Source: DATBHW01 sp035307385
GTDB lineage: Bacteria; Chloroflexota; Ktedonobacteria; Ktedonobacterales; DATBGS01
Assembly: GCA_035307385.1 (NCBI GenBank)
Contig: DATGID010000060.1
Coordinates: forward strand, 38,172-102,171
Length of the DNA stretch: 64,000 bases
Direction: 5' to 3'
Below, one piece after another: positions 49,415-56,909 of this stretch; position 1 is the first letter of the stretch, and each line of letters opens with the position of its first letter. The notes under the pieces were generated by a model. It searched no databases. It saw nothing but the letters and a program-made list of their open reading frames with translations, and was not told where the DNA came from. The translations under genes were made by a program, and so were the position numbers.

Positions 49415-50641
49415 CTACGAGGCTCGGATACGTCTGAAATCACGCTTCCCGACCTGTATGATCGCTCCATCTTTGGCTGGCACCACAAAGTTAACGTCAG
49501 TAACTCGCTGCGCCTCGCTCTGCTCGCCCTCAGGATAGAAATAGACGCCGCCCTGCTGAATCAGGTCACGCGCCCGGCTCCGACTGGCGGCAAGGTACCA
49601 AGTGCTCGCAATCAACTCTATCAGAGAGGTTGGCTCAGCCAGCTTATGATCAGGAATCTGCTCAGGAAGCTGGCGCTTCTGGAACTGGCGCACAAACGCC
49701 CCCTCGGCCTCGCGCGCAGCTTCAGCCGAACGAAACTCGGTCACGATCTCGCGGGCCAGGCGCATCTTCACATCGCGCGGATTCAGGCTTCCCGCCTCCA
49801 TCTGGCGCTGCATCTCGCTCAGTTCTGCCGTTGGCACAGTCGTCAGCGTTTCAAAATAGGTCATCATCGTCTGATCGGGCAGAGACATCAGCTTGCCGTA
49901 CATATCGTTCGCCGATGCCATCAGCGCAATATAATTGCCCAGGCTCTTGCCCATCTTCTGCACGCCATCCAGGCCCACAATCAGATGACAGGTCAGGATT
50001 TGCTGCGGCGGCTGGCCTACCCGTCCCTGAAGCTCGCGCCCCACCAGCAGATTAAACGTCTGGTCAGTTCCGCCCAGTTCTACATCCGCTTCTACGGCAA
50101 CTGAATCATACCCTTGCAACAAAGGATAAAGAAACTCGGAGATATAAATCTCGGTGCCAGAATGATAGCGTTTGGAAAAGTCATCGCGCTCAAGCATCTG
50201 CGCAACGGTTTTATTGCCCGCCAGGCGGATAGCATCGGTCAGCGTAAAGCGGTCAAACCACTCGCTCTGCCAGCGCACCTCTGTCTGCTCGCGATCAACG
50301 ATTTGATAAAATTGATCCAGATACTTCTCGGCATTGGCCTTGACTTGCTCGGCTGAAAGCACCTCGCGGGCATCTGAACGCCCGCTGGGGTCGCCCAGCC
50401 TGGCCGTCCAATCGCCCACAATCACGACTGCCTGATGCCCCAGCAGTTGAAACTGGCGCAGTTTACGCAGCACCACCGCATGCCCTAAGGTCAAATCAGG
50501 GTTGCGTGGGTCAAGCCCCAGCTTCACCCGCAGTGGTCGCCCATTGCGCCCGCTAGCCTCCAACAAGCGGCGCAGTTCTGATTCCTTTTCTACCTGTGCC
50601 ACGCCGCGAGTCAGTAAAAAATCGATATCCACCGTCTCCAT
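49415..50641 (-). CDS. tyrS: Tyrosyl-tRNA synthetase
   Basis: The protein has 408 residues. It charges tRNA-Tyr. The class I motifs are HIGH-like (TLGHAVVLRK, after KLGLDPRNPDL) and KMSKS-like (QKMGKSLGNYI). GLDPRNPDLTLGHAVVLRK and GGTDQTFNLLVGR are those of the bacterial TyrZ-type enzyme. A C-terminal S4-like domain is present (EAQRVTDVNFVVPAKDGAII). The start is ATG 50641; a TTG at 50650 is an alternative. It has its own promoter at 50736-50764 and, unlike leuS, no T-box. Confidence 0.95.
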   Translation of the reverse strand: METVDIDFLLTRGVAQVEKESELRRLLEASGRNGRPLRVKLGLDPRNPDLTLGHAVVLRKLRQFQLLGHQAVVIVGDWTARLGDPSGRSDAREVLSAEQVKANAEKYLDQFYQIVDREQTEVRWQSEWFDRFTLTDAIRLAGNKTVAQMLERDDFSKRYHSGTEIYISEFLYPLLQGYDSVAVEADVELGGTDQTFNLLVGRELQGRVGQPPQQILTCHLIVGLDGVQKMGKSLGNYIALMASANDMYGKLMSLPDQTMMTYFETLTTVPTAELSEMQRQMEAGSLNPRDVKMRLAREIVTEFRSAEAAREAEGAFVRQFQKRQLPEQIPDHKLAEPTSLIELIASTWYLAASRSRARDLIQQGGVYFYPEGEQSEAQRVTDVNFVVPAKDGAIIQVGKRDFRRIRAS

Positions 50642-50735
50642 ACCTTCCAAATACCATCCCTTATGCGTAATGGTATGCTTGTTGCGTTGTCCTCTAAGCT
50701 ATTCCGCCAGGCACGCCCTTTATTCTTTGCTCGAA

Positions 50736-50764
50736 ATTGTAGCACAAGCCACTGGAGGGGGCAA
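50736..50764 (-). promoter_or_regulatory. Sigma-70 promoter of tyrS
   Basis: TTGCCC (50764-50759), 17 bases, TACAAT (50741-50736). Confidence 0.65.
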
Positions 50765-50785
50765 AATAGTCCTCCTTTACGCGCC

Positions 50786-50810
50786 GTCTCTTAACATCCT
50801 GTTAAGAGAC
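50786..50810. repeat. Inverted repeat between the tyrS and yvcK promoters
   Basis: GTCTCTTAACA and TGTTAAGAGAC are exact reverse complements around TCC. It lies 25 bases upstream of the tyrS -35. It could be an operator for tyrS or yvcK or a small terminator hairpin. Apart from this and the two promoters I see nothing in 50642-50941. Confidence 0.55.
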
Positions 50811-50941
50811 CTGGGATATGCGGAGCAGCGCCCTGGCGAGGACTTTAAAGCTTTTATCTCCAGGCGATACTATGTTTGAAGCTATGCCATTAGGATATAA
50901 TACGGTGAACTCACGGGCTTTACAGAACACAGGAGGCAGTG

Positions 50942-52021
50942 ATGGATGCACCCCACCGATTCGGCTCTCGGTTGGCAGGCAAACGAGTAGTTACCCTTGG
51001 AGGAGGCACTGGACCCTTTGCCGTGCTCTCCAATCTCAAAAAATACCCCTTTGCAATCACCGCTGTCGTCTCTATGGCGGATAGTGGTGGCAGCTCGCGC
51101 CGACTGATGGACGAATTTGGGCAGCTTCCCTTTGGCGATTTGCGGCAAGCCCTCGTCGCTCTGTCGCGCAATGGTGTGCTCTGGCGCGACATTTTTAATT
51201 TTCGCTTCCCCATGGGCATCAATGTCAATCAGAACGGGAACGGGGAGAACGGCAGCCGAGTGGAGGGGGTAGGCGGCCACAGCCTGGGAAATCTCATTAT
51301 CTCAGCCTTACAAGAGATCAATGGCGGGGAGCTTTTGCTGGCGGTGCAAGACGCGCAGGAGCTTTTGGAAACGGCTGGAGCCGTCCTTCCCGTCACGCTG
51401 GCGCACACCACCCTGTGTGCCGAACTGGAAGATGACAGCGTCATCTGTGGAGAAACAGATATTGACACCCGTGGGTTGAAAGACCCCGGCCCGCTGCCAG
51501 CCATCAAGAGGATTTTCCTGAGCGAATCAACTCCTGCCTGTGCCCAGGCCATTCGGGCGCTGCGACGCGCTGATGTCATTATCATTGGCCCTGGTGATCT
51601 CTACACCAGCATTCTGCCCAATCTGCTGGTTGAGGATGTTGCTCGCACCATTCGGGAATCTGAAGCCGAAAAAGTCTACGTGTGTAATCTGATGACCAAG
51701 CACGGAGAAACAGACGGATTCAAAGCATCTGATTTTGTGCGCGAAATTCATCATTATCTGGGCGGGCGTGTTGATCGGGTCATCCTCCACGATGGATTTC
51801 TGCCTGAGCATCTGGTCGAACTGTACGCAAAGCAGCAGCAACATGCCGTGAAGGCTGATGTAGAACAAGTTAAGGAATTAGTGCCTGAGGTCGTCGTTGA
51901 TCGGCTCACCTCCATCGGCACCGATCACTACGTGCGCCACGACCCGGAACGCCTCGTGCGGGCTGTCCTGATGCCAAGCGAGACAGAAATGCCCCCAAAC
52001 CACTGGCAGTTAGAAGCCTGA
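50942..52021 (+). CDS. yvcK: YvcK/CofD-like gluconeogenesis factor
   Basis: The protein has 359 residues. VTLGGGTGPFAVLSNLKKYP, VVSMADSGGSSRRLMDEFGQ with PFGDLRQALVAL, and VEGVGGHSLGNLIISAL are the UDP-sugar-binding YvcK/CofD motifs. In Bacillus the protein is needed for growth on gluconeogenic carbon and for cell shape. It usually sits in a yvcJ-yvcK-whiA cluster; here it stands alone, facing away from tyrS. ATG 50942 has AGGAGG 5 bases upstream. A TATAAT at 50896-50901 with a poor -35 may be the promoter. Confidence 0.93.
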   Translation: MDAPHRFGSRLAGKRVVTLGGGTGPFAVLSNLKKYPFAITAVVSMADSGGSSRRLMDEFGQLPFGDLRQALVALSRNGVLWRDIFNFRFPMGINVNQNGNGENGSRVEGVGGHSLGNLIISALQEINGGELLLAVQDAQELLETAGAVLPVTLAHTTLCAELEDDSVICGETDIDTRGLKDPGPLPAIKRIFLSESTPACAQAIRALRRADVIIIGPGDLYTSILPNLLVEDVARTIRESEAEKVYVCNLMTKHGETDGFKASDFVREIHHYLGGRVDRVILHDGFLPEHLVELYAKQQQHAVKADVEQVKELVPEVVVDRLTSIGTDHYVRHDPERLVRAVLMPSETEMPPNHWQLEA

Positions 52022-52081
52022 TACGCAGCTTTATCTATGTAAGCAAGAGGGCACTGGCTCTGAATAGAACCAGTCGCAGCG

Positions 52082-52792
52082 TCAGAGATTGAGGGAAAGC
52101 TGCTGCGTTTCTAACAGCGCGCGCACCGGGGCAAAGGTGCGGCGATGAGCGGGCGAAGGCCCCAACCTGGCAAGCGCAAGCTTATGCTCAGCGGTCCCAT
52201 AGCCCTTATGTTGGGCAAATCCATAGCCAGGATATTGCTCATCCAGGGTTTGCATCAGCCGGTCGCGTGTAACTTTGGCAATGATCGAGGCCGCTGCAAT
52301 CGAAAGGCAACGCGCATCCCCTTTAATCAAGGCTAGCTGAGGAAGACTCACAGCGGGGAGCTTCAACGCATCCAGCAGCAAATAGCTTGGGCGCACCGGA
52401 AGCGCCGAAAGCGCCTGCTGCATCGCCAGGCGTGTCGCGCGCAAAATATTATAGCGATCAATGGATGCCACGGAAACCACCCCCACACCCACCCCAACCG
52501 CGCGCTCTATCACCACTGCATAGAGACGCTCGCGCTGGGCAACGCTCAACTGTTTGGAGTCGCGCACTCCGGCAAAAAGGCGCAAGCAATCATCCGCCAG
52601 CGGCAAGATCGCCGCCGCGGCCACCACCGGCCCGGCCAGACAACCACGCCCTGCTTCATCCAGACCAGCAATGAGCGTATGCCCCTGGAGAACAAGGCGC
52701 TCTTCCTCCTCAAGCGTGGGAGTGATGCGAACTGCTGGCACGGTCAACGCAGGGTCGCCAGGTGCTGTGGCTTTCGGCTTGCGCGATGGCAT
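52082..52792 (-). CDS. rnhB: Ribonuclease HII
   Basis: The protein has 236 residues. LIAGLDEAGRGCLAGPVVAA carries the catalytic Asp-Glu pair; RDSKQL and LLLDALKLP carry further family residues; HKGYGTAEH closes the active site. It cuts RNA in RNA-DNA hybrids and single ribonucleotides in DNA. The first 25 residues are an extra Pro/Ala-rich lead. GGAGG precedes ATG 52792 and rplS ends 12 bases upstream, so the two form an operon, a common pairing in bacteria. Confidence 0.95.
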   Translation of the reverse strand: MPSRKPKATAPGDPALTVPAVRITPTLEEEERLVLQGHTLIAGLDEAGRGCLAGPVVAAAAILPLADDCLRLFAGVRDSKQLSVAQRERLYAVVIERAVGVGVGVVSVASIDRYNILRATRLAMQQALSALPVRPSYLLLDALKLPAVSLPQLALIKGDARCLSIAAASIIAKVTRDRLMQTLDEQYPGYGFAQHKGYGTAEHKLALARLGPSPAHRRTFAPVRALLETQQLSLNL

Positions 52793-52804
52793 AGATCGCG
52801 CCTC

Positions 52805-53152
52805 CTACTGCTCGCGACGCTCCCGCAGACGTGCCGCCTTGCCTGAAAGTTTGCGCATAAAATAAAGCTGCTTGCGGCGCACCTCGGCATGCCGCACCAC
52901 TTCGATCTTGTCAACACGCGGCGAATGCAAGAGGAAGGTGCGCTCCACACCCACACCATGCTTGACAGCGCGCACCGTGAAGCTGCGGTTGATCCCCTGC
53001 CCGTGCATGCGAATCACAATCCCCTCAAACACCTGCAAGCGTTCCGTGCGCTCGATCACTTTCACGTGCACACGCACCGTGTCGCCTGATTCCAATTGGG
53101 GCGGCTCTTCTCGCAGATAGTCCGCCTCTATTTGCTTGACCAGTTCCAGCAT
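52805..53152 (-). CDS. rplS: 50S ribosomal protein L19
   Basis: The protein has 115 residues, the normal size. SGDTVRVHVKVIERTERLQV, FEGIVIRMHGQGINRSFTVR and GVERTFLLHSPRVDKIEVVR are L19 blocks. It is a structural part of the large subunit near the bridge to the 30S. AAAGGAGG lies before ATG 53152. Its promoter is at 53186-53215, and rnhB follows. Confidence 0.97.
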   Translation of the reverse strand: MLELVKQIEADYLREEPPQLESGDTVRVHVKVIERTERLQVFEGIVIRMHGQGINRSFTVRAVKHGVGVERTFLLHSPRVDKIEVVRHAEVRRKQLYFMRKLSGKAARLRERREQ

Positions 53153-53185
53153 TTCTTGATACCTCCTTTAAGAGTGCCGACGGAC

Positions 53186-53215
53186 AGTATAGCATACACG
53201 ACCAGGCCCGCGCAA
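53186..53215 (-). promoter_or_regulatory. Sigma-70 promoter of rplS-rnhB
   Basis: TTGCGC (53215-53210), 18 bases, TATACT (53191-53186) preceded by TGC as an extended -10. Confidence 0.75.
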
Positions 53216-53386
53216 GAAATTTTCAAATGATTCGCCTCTTGACTGACCCGCCATCTTGATGCTATGCTTGTGGCAGATACCTCAGCGTTTTCTCGTAGCG
53301 CGTTCTTCATTCGCCTCTCCAAGTAGCGTGGGCATGTAGCGCAAAATATCTACATACGACAGCCTGCTCACCCGAACAATCAGCCT

Positions 53387-53414
53387 TTGAACGTTACTGA
53401 TTCAGGCATATTCT
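53387..53414 (+). promoter_or_regulatory. Candidate promoter of the GTPase-cluster leader
   Basis: TTGAAC (53387-53392), 16 bases, TATTCT (53409-53414). It would start a leader of about 300 bases before ATG 53718. Confidence 0.4.
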
Positions 53415-53717
53415 ATGCAGTAGCGTTTTTGTGTGAGGAGTCTTTTCACATAGCTGTTTGAACGCCTCACACCAAAAGGCCCAGGCCACCTGAAGGCTTC
53501 CCCAAACAACCGACGTGGCACAGTTATTGCTAAGTGAATACTCGTAGCATTCGGCTGAGCAACAAGGCAGTAGGTATGCCTCTCCCTCCACGGCTGGAAC
53601 AGACCCATCCGGTCACTTGCTTGAAGAGGGCCACACACCCGGAGAGGTGTGCTGCATTCCAGTGATGGATGCAGAAATCAGCGTCTGTGAGCACATTTTG
53701 AAAGGCAGGACTTGGTT
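53415..53717 (+). other. Structured untranslated region, possible leader RNA or small RNA
   Basis: No credible protein frame covers 53240-53717. Several stems can be drawn on the plus strand: GTGTGAGG (53431) with CCTCACAC (53465), GGCA/TGCC near 53565-53580, CCCTC (53585) with GAGGG (53626) enclosing GACC/GGTC, and CACACC/GGTGTG near 53634-53651. The pattern resembles a folded leader or non-coding RNA. It does not match any riboswitch I know. Confidence 0.35.
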
Positions 53718-53963
53718 ATGGGTATGCTGCGTGTGATGTCCCGACGCGGTGATGATCGAGTGACATGGGAGCTTCAAAAAGCAGAAGTGAGCGATCCTGA
53801 AGCCATTGCCGCCATCCGTGAGGCCGAGCGCATCTTTAACGAAGAGCGCGCACGGGGGGCAACGGCTTTTAAGGTCGAGACTGGCAAACCCATCGAGCGG
53901 ATTGAGCGGTTTGACCAGACTGCCGAGCAAATTGTGATGGTTCCCCGTGTTGTAGGAGGCTGA
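53718..53963 (+). CDS. Small hypothetical protein in the GTPase cluster
   Basis: The protein has 81 residues. A short basic lead (MGMLRVMSRRGDDRVTWELQ) precedes a helical region (PEAIAAIREAERIFNEERAR) and a C-terminal strand-like part (FDQTAEQIVMVPRVVGG). I recognise no domain. AGGCAGGA lies 7-8 bases before ATG 53718; the frame extends to a TTG at 53712. The next gene starts 5 bases after the stop, so the two are coupled. Confidence 0.7.
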   Translation: MGMLRVMSRRGDDRVTWELQKAEVSDPEAIAAIREAERIFNEERARGATAFKVETGKPIERIERFDQTAEQIVMVPRVVGG

Positions 53964-53968
53964 TCTTC

Positions 53969-54421
53969 ATGTGGGAGTCGCTCAGCCTACTCTTAGGCAT
54001 CTGGCTCCTGTTCTTGCTGATCGCCATCTACTACCTTTCACAATCTTCCGATGGCAGTGTGGGACGCTGGCGCGATTCAGTCAGCGAGCATTTGTCGGCA
54101 GAAAGCCGCGCCAAATCGCTGCTGCGCGAAATGCTGACCGAAGCGCAATACCAGCAACTCCTCAAGTTTGGCTATCTGGAGATCACCAGCCCAACCATCG
54201 AGCATCGCGTCTATCGCATCCCTGGCGCGGGCGGGCTGGTCAAAGTGTATGAACGCGGTTGCGCCATTATGGAGTTATGTCTCCAGCCCACCGAACCACT
54301 TCCCGATGCGGACGTGGTCGTCATGCACAAGCTGATGATTGAAGCAAACGAGCAGGAGTATTTACAGAAGGCTAACCATTTTGCGCCGGGCATCATTTCC
54401 CTGCGTTGTCAACATCTGTAA
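53969..54421 (+). CDS. Single-pass membrane protein, unknown function
   Basis: The protein has 150 residues. One N-terminal helix (LLLGIWLLFLLIAIYYLSQS, residues 7-26) anchors a cytoplasmic or external domain with the blocks ESRAKSLLREMLTEAQYQQL, KFGYLEITSPTIEHRVYRIP and CLQPTEPLPDADVVVMHKLM. No family is recognised. GTAGGAGG lies before ATG. With the gene just upstream it forms a two-gene unit that ends at a large palindrome. Confidence 0.75.
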   Translation: MWESLSLLLGIWLLFLLIAIYYLSQSSDGSVGRWRDSVSEHLSAESRAKSLLREMLTEAQYQQLLKFGYLEITSPTIEHRVYRIPGAGGLVKVYERGCAIMELCLQPTEPLPDADVVVMHKLMIEANEQEYLQKANHFAPGIISLRCQHL

Positions 54422-54447
54422 TCGCCCCTTCAGCGAAGGTTTTGAGG

Positions 54448-54511
54448 AAGTGCTACGAGAGCAGCGGCGCGACCCTGGTGCCAGGGTCGCGCCGCTGCTC
54501 TCGTAGCACTT
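54448..54511. terminator. 64-bp near-perfect palindrome (31-bp arms)
   Basis: The arms 54448-54478 and 54481-54511 are exact reverse complements, separated by two unpaired bases (TG). The core is very GC-rich (GCGGCGCGACCCTGG). It lies 26 bases past the stop of the membrane-protein gene and before the promoter of the Roadblock gene. Probably a strong terminator; no long U-tract follows. Confidence 0.7.
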
Positions 54512-54591
54512 AGCTTTCAGCCAGCGGTAGGACAATTGGGCTATCACCTATCGGCTGGCGCTCAAGAACCCTTTTCTGCTTTCCCTGGTTC

Positions 54592-54600
54592 TGCTATAAT
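54592..54600 (+). promoter_or_regulatory. Extended -10 promoter of the Roadblock gene
   Basis: TGCTATAAT (54592-54600) with a weak TTTTCT 17 bases upstream. ATG 54646 follows 46 bases later. Confidence 0.55.
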
Positions 54601-54645
54601 GTGCATGATCCCCACGGGCAAACGGCTAAGCGGAGGGCAGAGCGG

Positions 54646-55143
54646 ATGGAACAACTCTCAAACCTGGTCATCTCGGACAAAGAGTTGCTGGCGATTTCGG
54701 GTATGCTGGCAAAGCTTATGCAGGATACCAGCGCCAGCTATGTGATGCTGCTCGATAAAAGCGGGCAAGTCATCGCCACACAAAGCCAGGGCAACATGCA
54801 GCGCGACTCGACGGCCTTAGGCGCATTACTGGCAGGCGCCTTTTCTTCCTCGCGCCATGTTGCCGAACTCTTGGGAGAGAGCGATTTCAAAGCCATCTTC
54901 CAACAAGGCATCCATGAAAGCATTTACACCAGCTTGATTGCCGATCAATGGCTGCTTGTCACCGTCTTCGACAAGCTGACCCATATCGGGCTGGTCAAGG
55001 TGTTGGCAAAAAAAGCCAGCGATGAACTCTTGCGCGTGCTGGAAAGAGTGCGCACCGACACCAGTCGCGTTCGGGAAAAGGTCGTGAACGTACAGTTTCG
55101 CTCGTCGGTTGAAGATACCATTGATCTGCTTTTCCGCGAATAA
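54646..55143 (+). CDS. Roadblock/LC7-domain protein (MglB-like)
   Basis: The protein has 165 residues. VISDKELLAISGMLAKLMQD, SASYVMLLDKSGQVIATQSQ and a long C-terminal helical tail resemble Roadblock/LC7 proteins, which act as GTPase-activating partners of small Ras-like GTPases. A mglA-like gene lies 176 bases downstream, the MglA-MglB arrangement known from gliding bacteria. GGAGGGCAG lies before ATG 54646; the frame is open to 54601. The function in cell polarity or motility is inferred. Confidence 0.85.
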   Translation: MEQLSNLVISDKELLAISGMLAKLMQDTSASYVMLLDKSGQVIATQSQGNMQRDSTALGALLAGAFSSSRHVAELLGESDFKAIFQQGIHESIYTSLIADQWLLVTVFDKLTHIGLVKVLAKKASDELLRVLERVRTDTSRVREKVVNVQFRSSVEDTIDLLFRE

Positions 55144-55199
55144 CATCATGAGCAGCCCTCTTCCGCCGGTAGTTCTTGCTGGATGCCCATTACGCCCAG

Positions 55200-55221
55200 G
55201 CGCGAAGCACGAGCTTCGCGC
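55200..55221. repeat. GC-rich hairpin upstream of mglA
   Basis: GCGCGAAGC and GCTTCGCGC enclose ACGA. It lies between the Roadblock gene and a TATAAT at 55232-55237 that could be the mglA promoter. Confidence 0.55.
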
Positions 55222-55319
55222 GGCGTCCAGATATAATGCTCAGTTGAAAAAGAGACTTCAGAATCACTCCTCTTTCCAGTTAGCGCCAGAGGACCATGTT
55301 GTAGGAGGTGCGAGAGTGT

Positions 55320-55895
55320 ATGGCGCTTATTAATGTCGCCGCGCGTGAGATTCACTGCAAGATCGTCTATTATGGTATTGGCTATTGTGGCAAAACCACC
55401 AACTTACAATATGTCCATCGCCAGATACCAGGCGACGGCAAAGGCGAACTCATCTCCATCGCCACCGAGACAGAACGCACGCTCTTCTTTGACTTTCTGC
55501 CGCTCGACCTGGGCGCAGTACACGGCTTCCGCACCCGCTTCCATCTCTATACCGTTCCGGGTCAGGTACTCTATGAGCGCACGCGCGTAGCCGTCTTGAA
55601 TGGTGCCGACGGCGTTGTCTTCGTTGTGGACTCTCAAAAAGACCGATTAGAAGAAAACTTTCAAAGTATCATTGAGCTTGAAACCAATATGCGCTACCTG
55701 GGCAAAGACCTGGGAAATTTCCCGTTTGTCATTCAATGGAACAAGCGTGATGTGACCGGAGCGCTGCCAGTCTCAACGCTGGATCGCTATCTCAATCGGC
55801 GGCGTGTGCCAGCATTTGAAGCGGTTGCCGTTGAAGGCACTGGCGTATTTCCAACCCTGCGAACGATTAGCAAGAGCGTCATGTCGCACCTCTAA
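55320..55895 (+). CDS. mglA: Small Ras-like GTPase, MglA family
   Basis: The protein has 191 residues. The P-loop GIGYCGKTTNL (residues 20-30) and the switch region (LISIATETERTLFFDFLPLD) are followed by TVPGQ, the G3 motif (T-V-P-G-Q replacing D-x-x-G, typical of MglA), and the guanine motif NKRD. MglA switches on and off with GTP and, with MglB, sets cell polarity in gliding bacteria. ATG 55320 has TAGGAGG 11 bases upstream; a GTG at 55308 is an alternative. A DUF4388 gene follows 49 bases after the stop. Confidence 0.92.
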   Translation: MALINVAAREIHCKIVYYGIGYCGKTTNLQYVHRQIPGDGKGELISIATETERTLFFDFLPLDLGAVHGFRTRFHLYTVPGQVLYERTRVAVLNGADGVVFVVDSQKDRLEENFQSIIELETNMRYLGKDLGNFPFVIQWNKRDVTGALPVSTLDRYLNRRRVPAFEAVAVEGTGVFPTLRTISKSVMSHL

Positions 55896-55944
55896 GGTGT
55901 GGGCCTGCAAAGGCAAGCGTGGAGCCACGCAAGGGAGCTGCGGC

Positions 55945-56772
55945 TTGGAAGGATTGCTGCAAGATTTCCATCTCACCGAACTGATTCAGTTGTTTGAGCT
56001 AAGCCGGAAGACTGGCGCTCTGGAACTGACACCCATTGGCTATCAGCAGCCAACCTCAGCCACACACCCAGCGCCACCCGTAGGGCGCATCTACTTCGTG
56101 GATGGGAAGATAACCGGTGCTCAACTCCTCTCGCTTCAGGGAGAAGATGCGCTCCTCAGCCTCTTTTTGTGGCAAGCAGGCACGTTCCAATTTATTGATG
56201 GCTTGCGCTCCCCCAATCGCACGATCACGCAGACCAACGAAAGTATGCTCATGGAGGGCGTGCGGCGCATTGACGAGTGGTCCAGCATCCTGGCACATAT
56301 CCCCACGCTTCAGATCATCCTCTTTTGTCCGCCATATCCTCCGCCACAAGCGCAGCACATTCAATTGACTGATCTGCAATGGCGCTTTTTACAAGCCGTC
56401 AATGGACGCGACACCCTGGCAACCATCGCGCGGCGGTGCGGTTTATCGCTCTTCCAGGCACGAATCGTTGCCACTAAGCTGCTGGCAGTAGGATTTGTCC
56501 AGCGGCGTCCCCCCACAGAAGCCGAGCGCTATTTTGAAGAATTGGTGCAGGTAACCAGCAAAGACCTGGGGGAATTGGCCGAACCATTAATTGAGGCGAT
56601 CTTCACTCAGGCGGCGATGCCACCAGCGCTGCTGGCATCGCTGCACGCTGTTCCTCCGGCTTTCTCGGCCCGAATCCTGCCGGAACTGGAGACAGCAGCA
56701 GCACGCTATATCGGGCAGCACCGTGCGCATCGCCTTGCAGAGCGTCTGGCGCCCATTGCGCAAACAGCGTAA
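55945..56772 (+). CDS. DUF4388 (PATAN-like) signalling protein
   Basis: The protein has 275 residues. GLLQDFHLTELIQLFELSRK, with GRIYFVDGKITGAQLLSLQG and LFLWQAGTFQFIDG, is the DUF4388/PATAN pattern found in two-component and GTPase signalling proteins. A C-terminal winged-helix-like region (FLQAVNGRDTLATIARRCGL) follows. The start is taken as TTG 55945, where GGGAG lies 7 bases upstream; the frame is open to 55804 but overlaps mglA. As in other bacteria, DUF4388 next to mglA suggests a shared signalling pathway. Confidence 0.8.
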   Translation: MEGLLQDFHLTELIQLFELSRKTGALELTPIGYQQPTSATHPAPPVGRIYFVDGKITGAQLLSLQGEDALLSLFLWQAGTFQFIDGLRSPNRTITQTNESMLMEGVRRIDEWSSILAHIPTLQIILFCPPYPPPQAQHIQLTDLQWRFLQAVNGRDTLATIARRCGLSLFQARIVATKLLAVGFVQRRPPTEAERYFEELVQVTSKDLGELAEPLIEAIFTQAAMPPALLASLHAVPPAFSARILPELETAAARYIGQHRAHRLAERLAPIAQTA

Positions 56773-56909
56773 TCCAGGGAGCGCCCTTGTTATTTGAGAA
56801 AAACCCTCGATCCCATGAAGGGCCAGAGAACGCTGGCTCGGACTTGACTATCTGCGTTCTGGCTTCTGCGCCCAGAGCAGCAAGCTGGTAAGAAAGGAGC
56901 GCCGCGAGC

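Noticed and set aside
50642..50941. A T-box leader for tyrS.
   Set aside because: No GGTGGTACC-like core, AGAGAG or specifier loop is present; only a promoter and one inverted repeat.
53394..53638. Minus-strand open frames in the gap before the GTPase cluster.
   Set aside because: No ribosome site, odd composition, overlapping one another, no recognisable domain; the stretch folds better as RNA.
53153..53717. A transposon remnant in the 560-base gap.
   Set aside because: No terminal inverted repeats, target duplication or transposase motif could be found.
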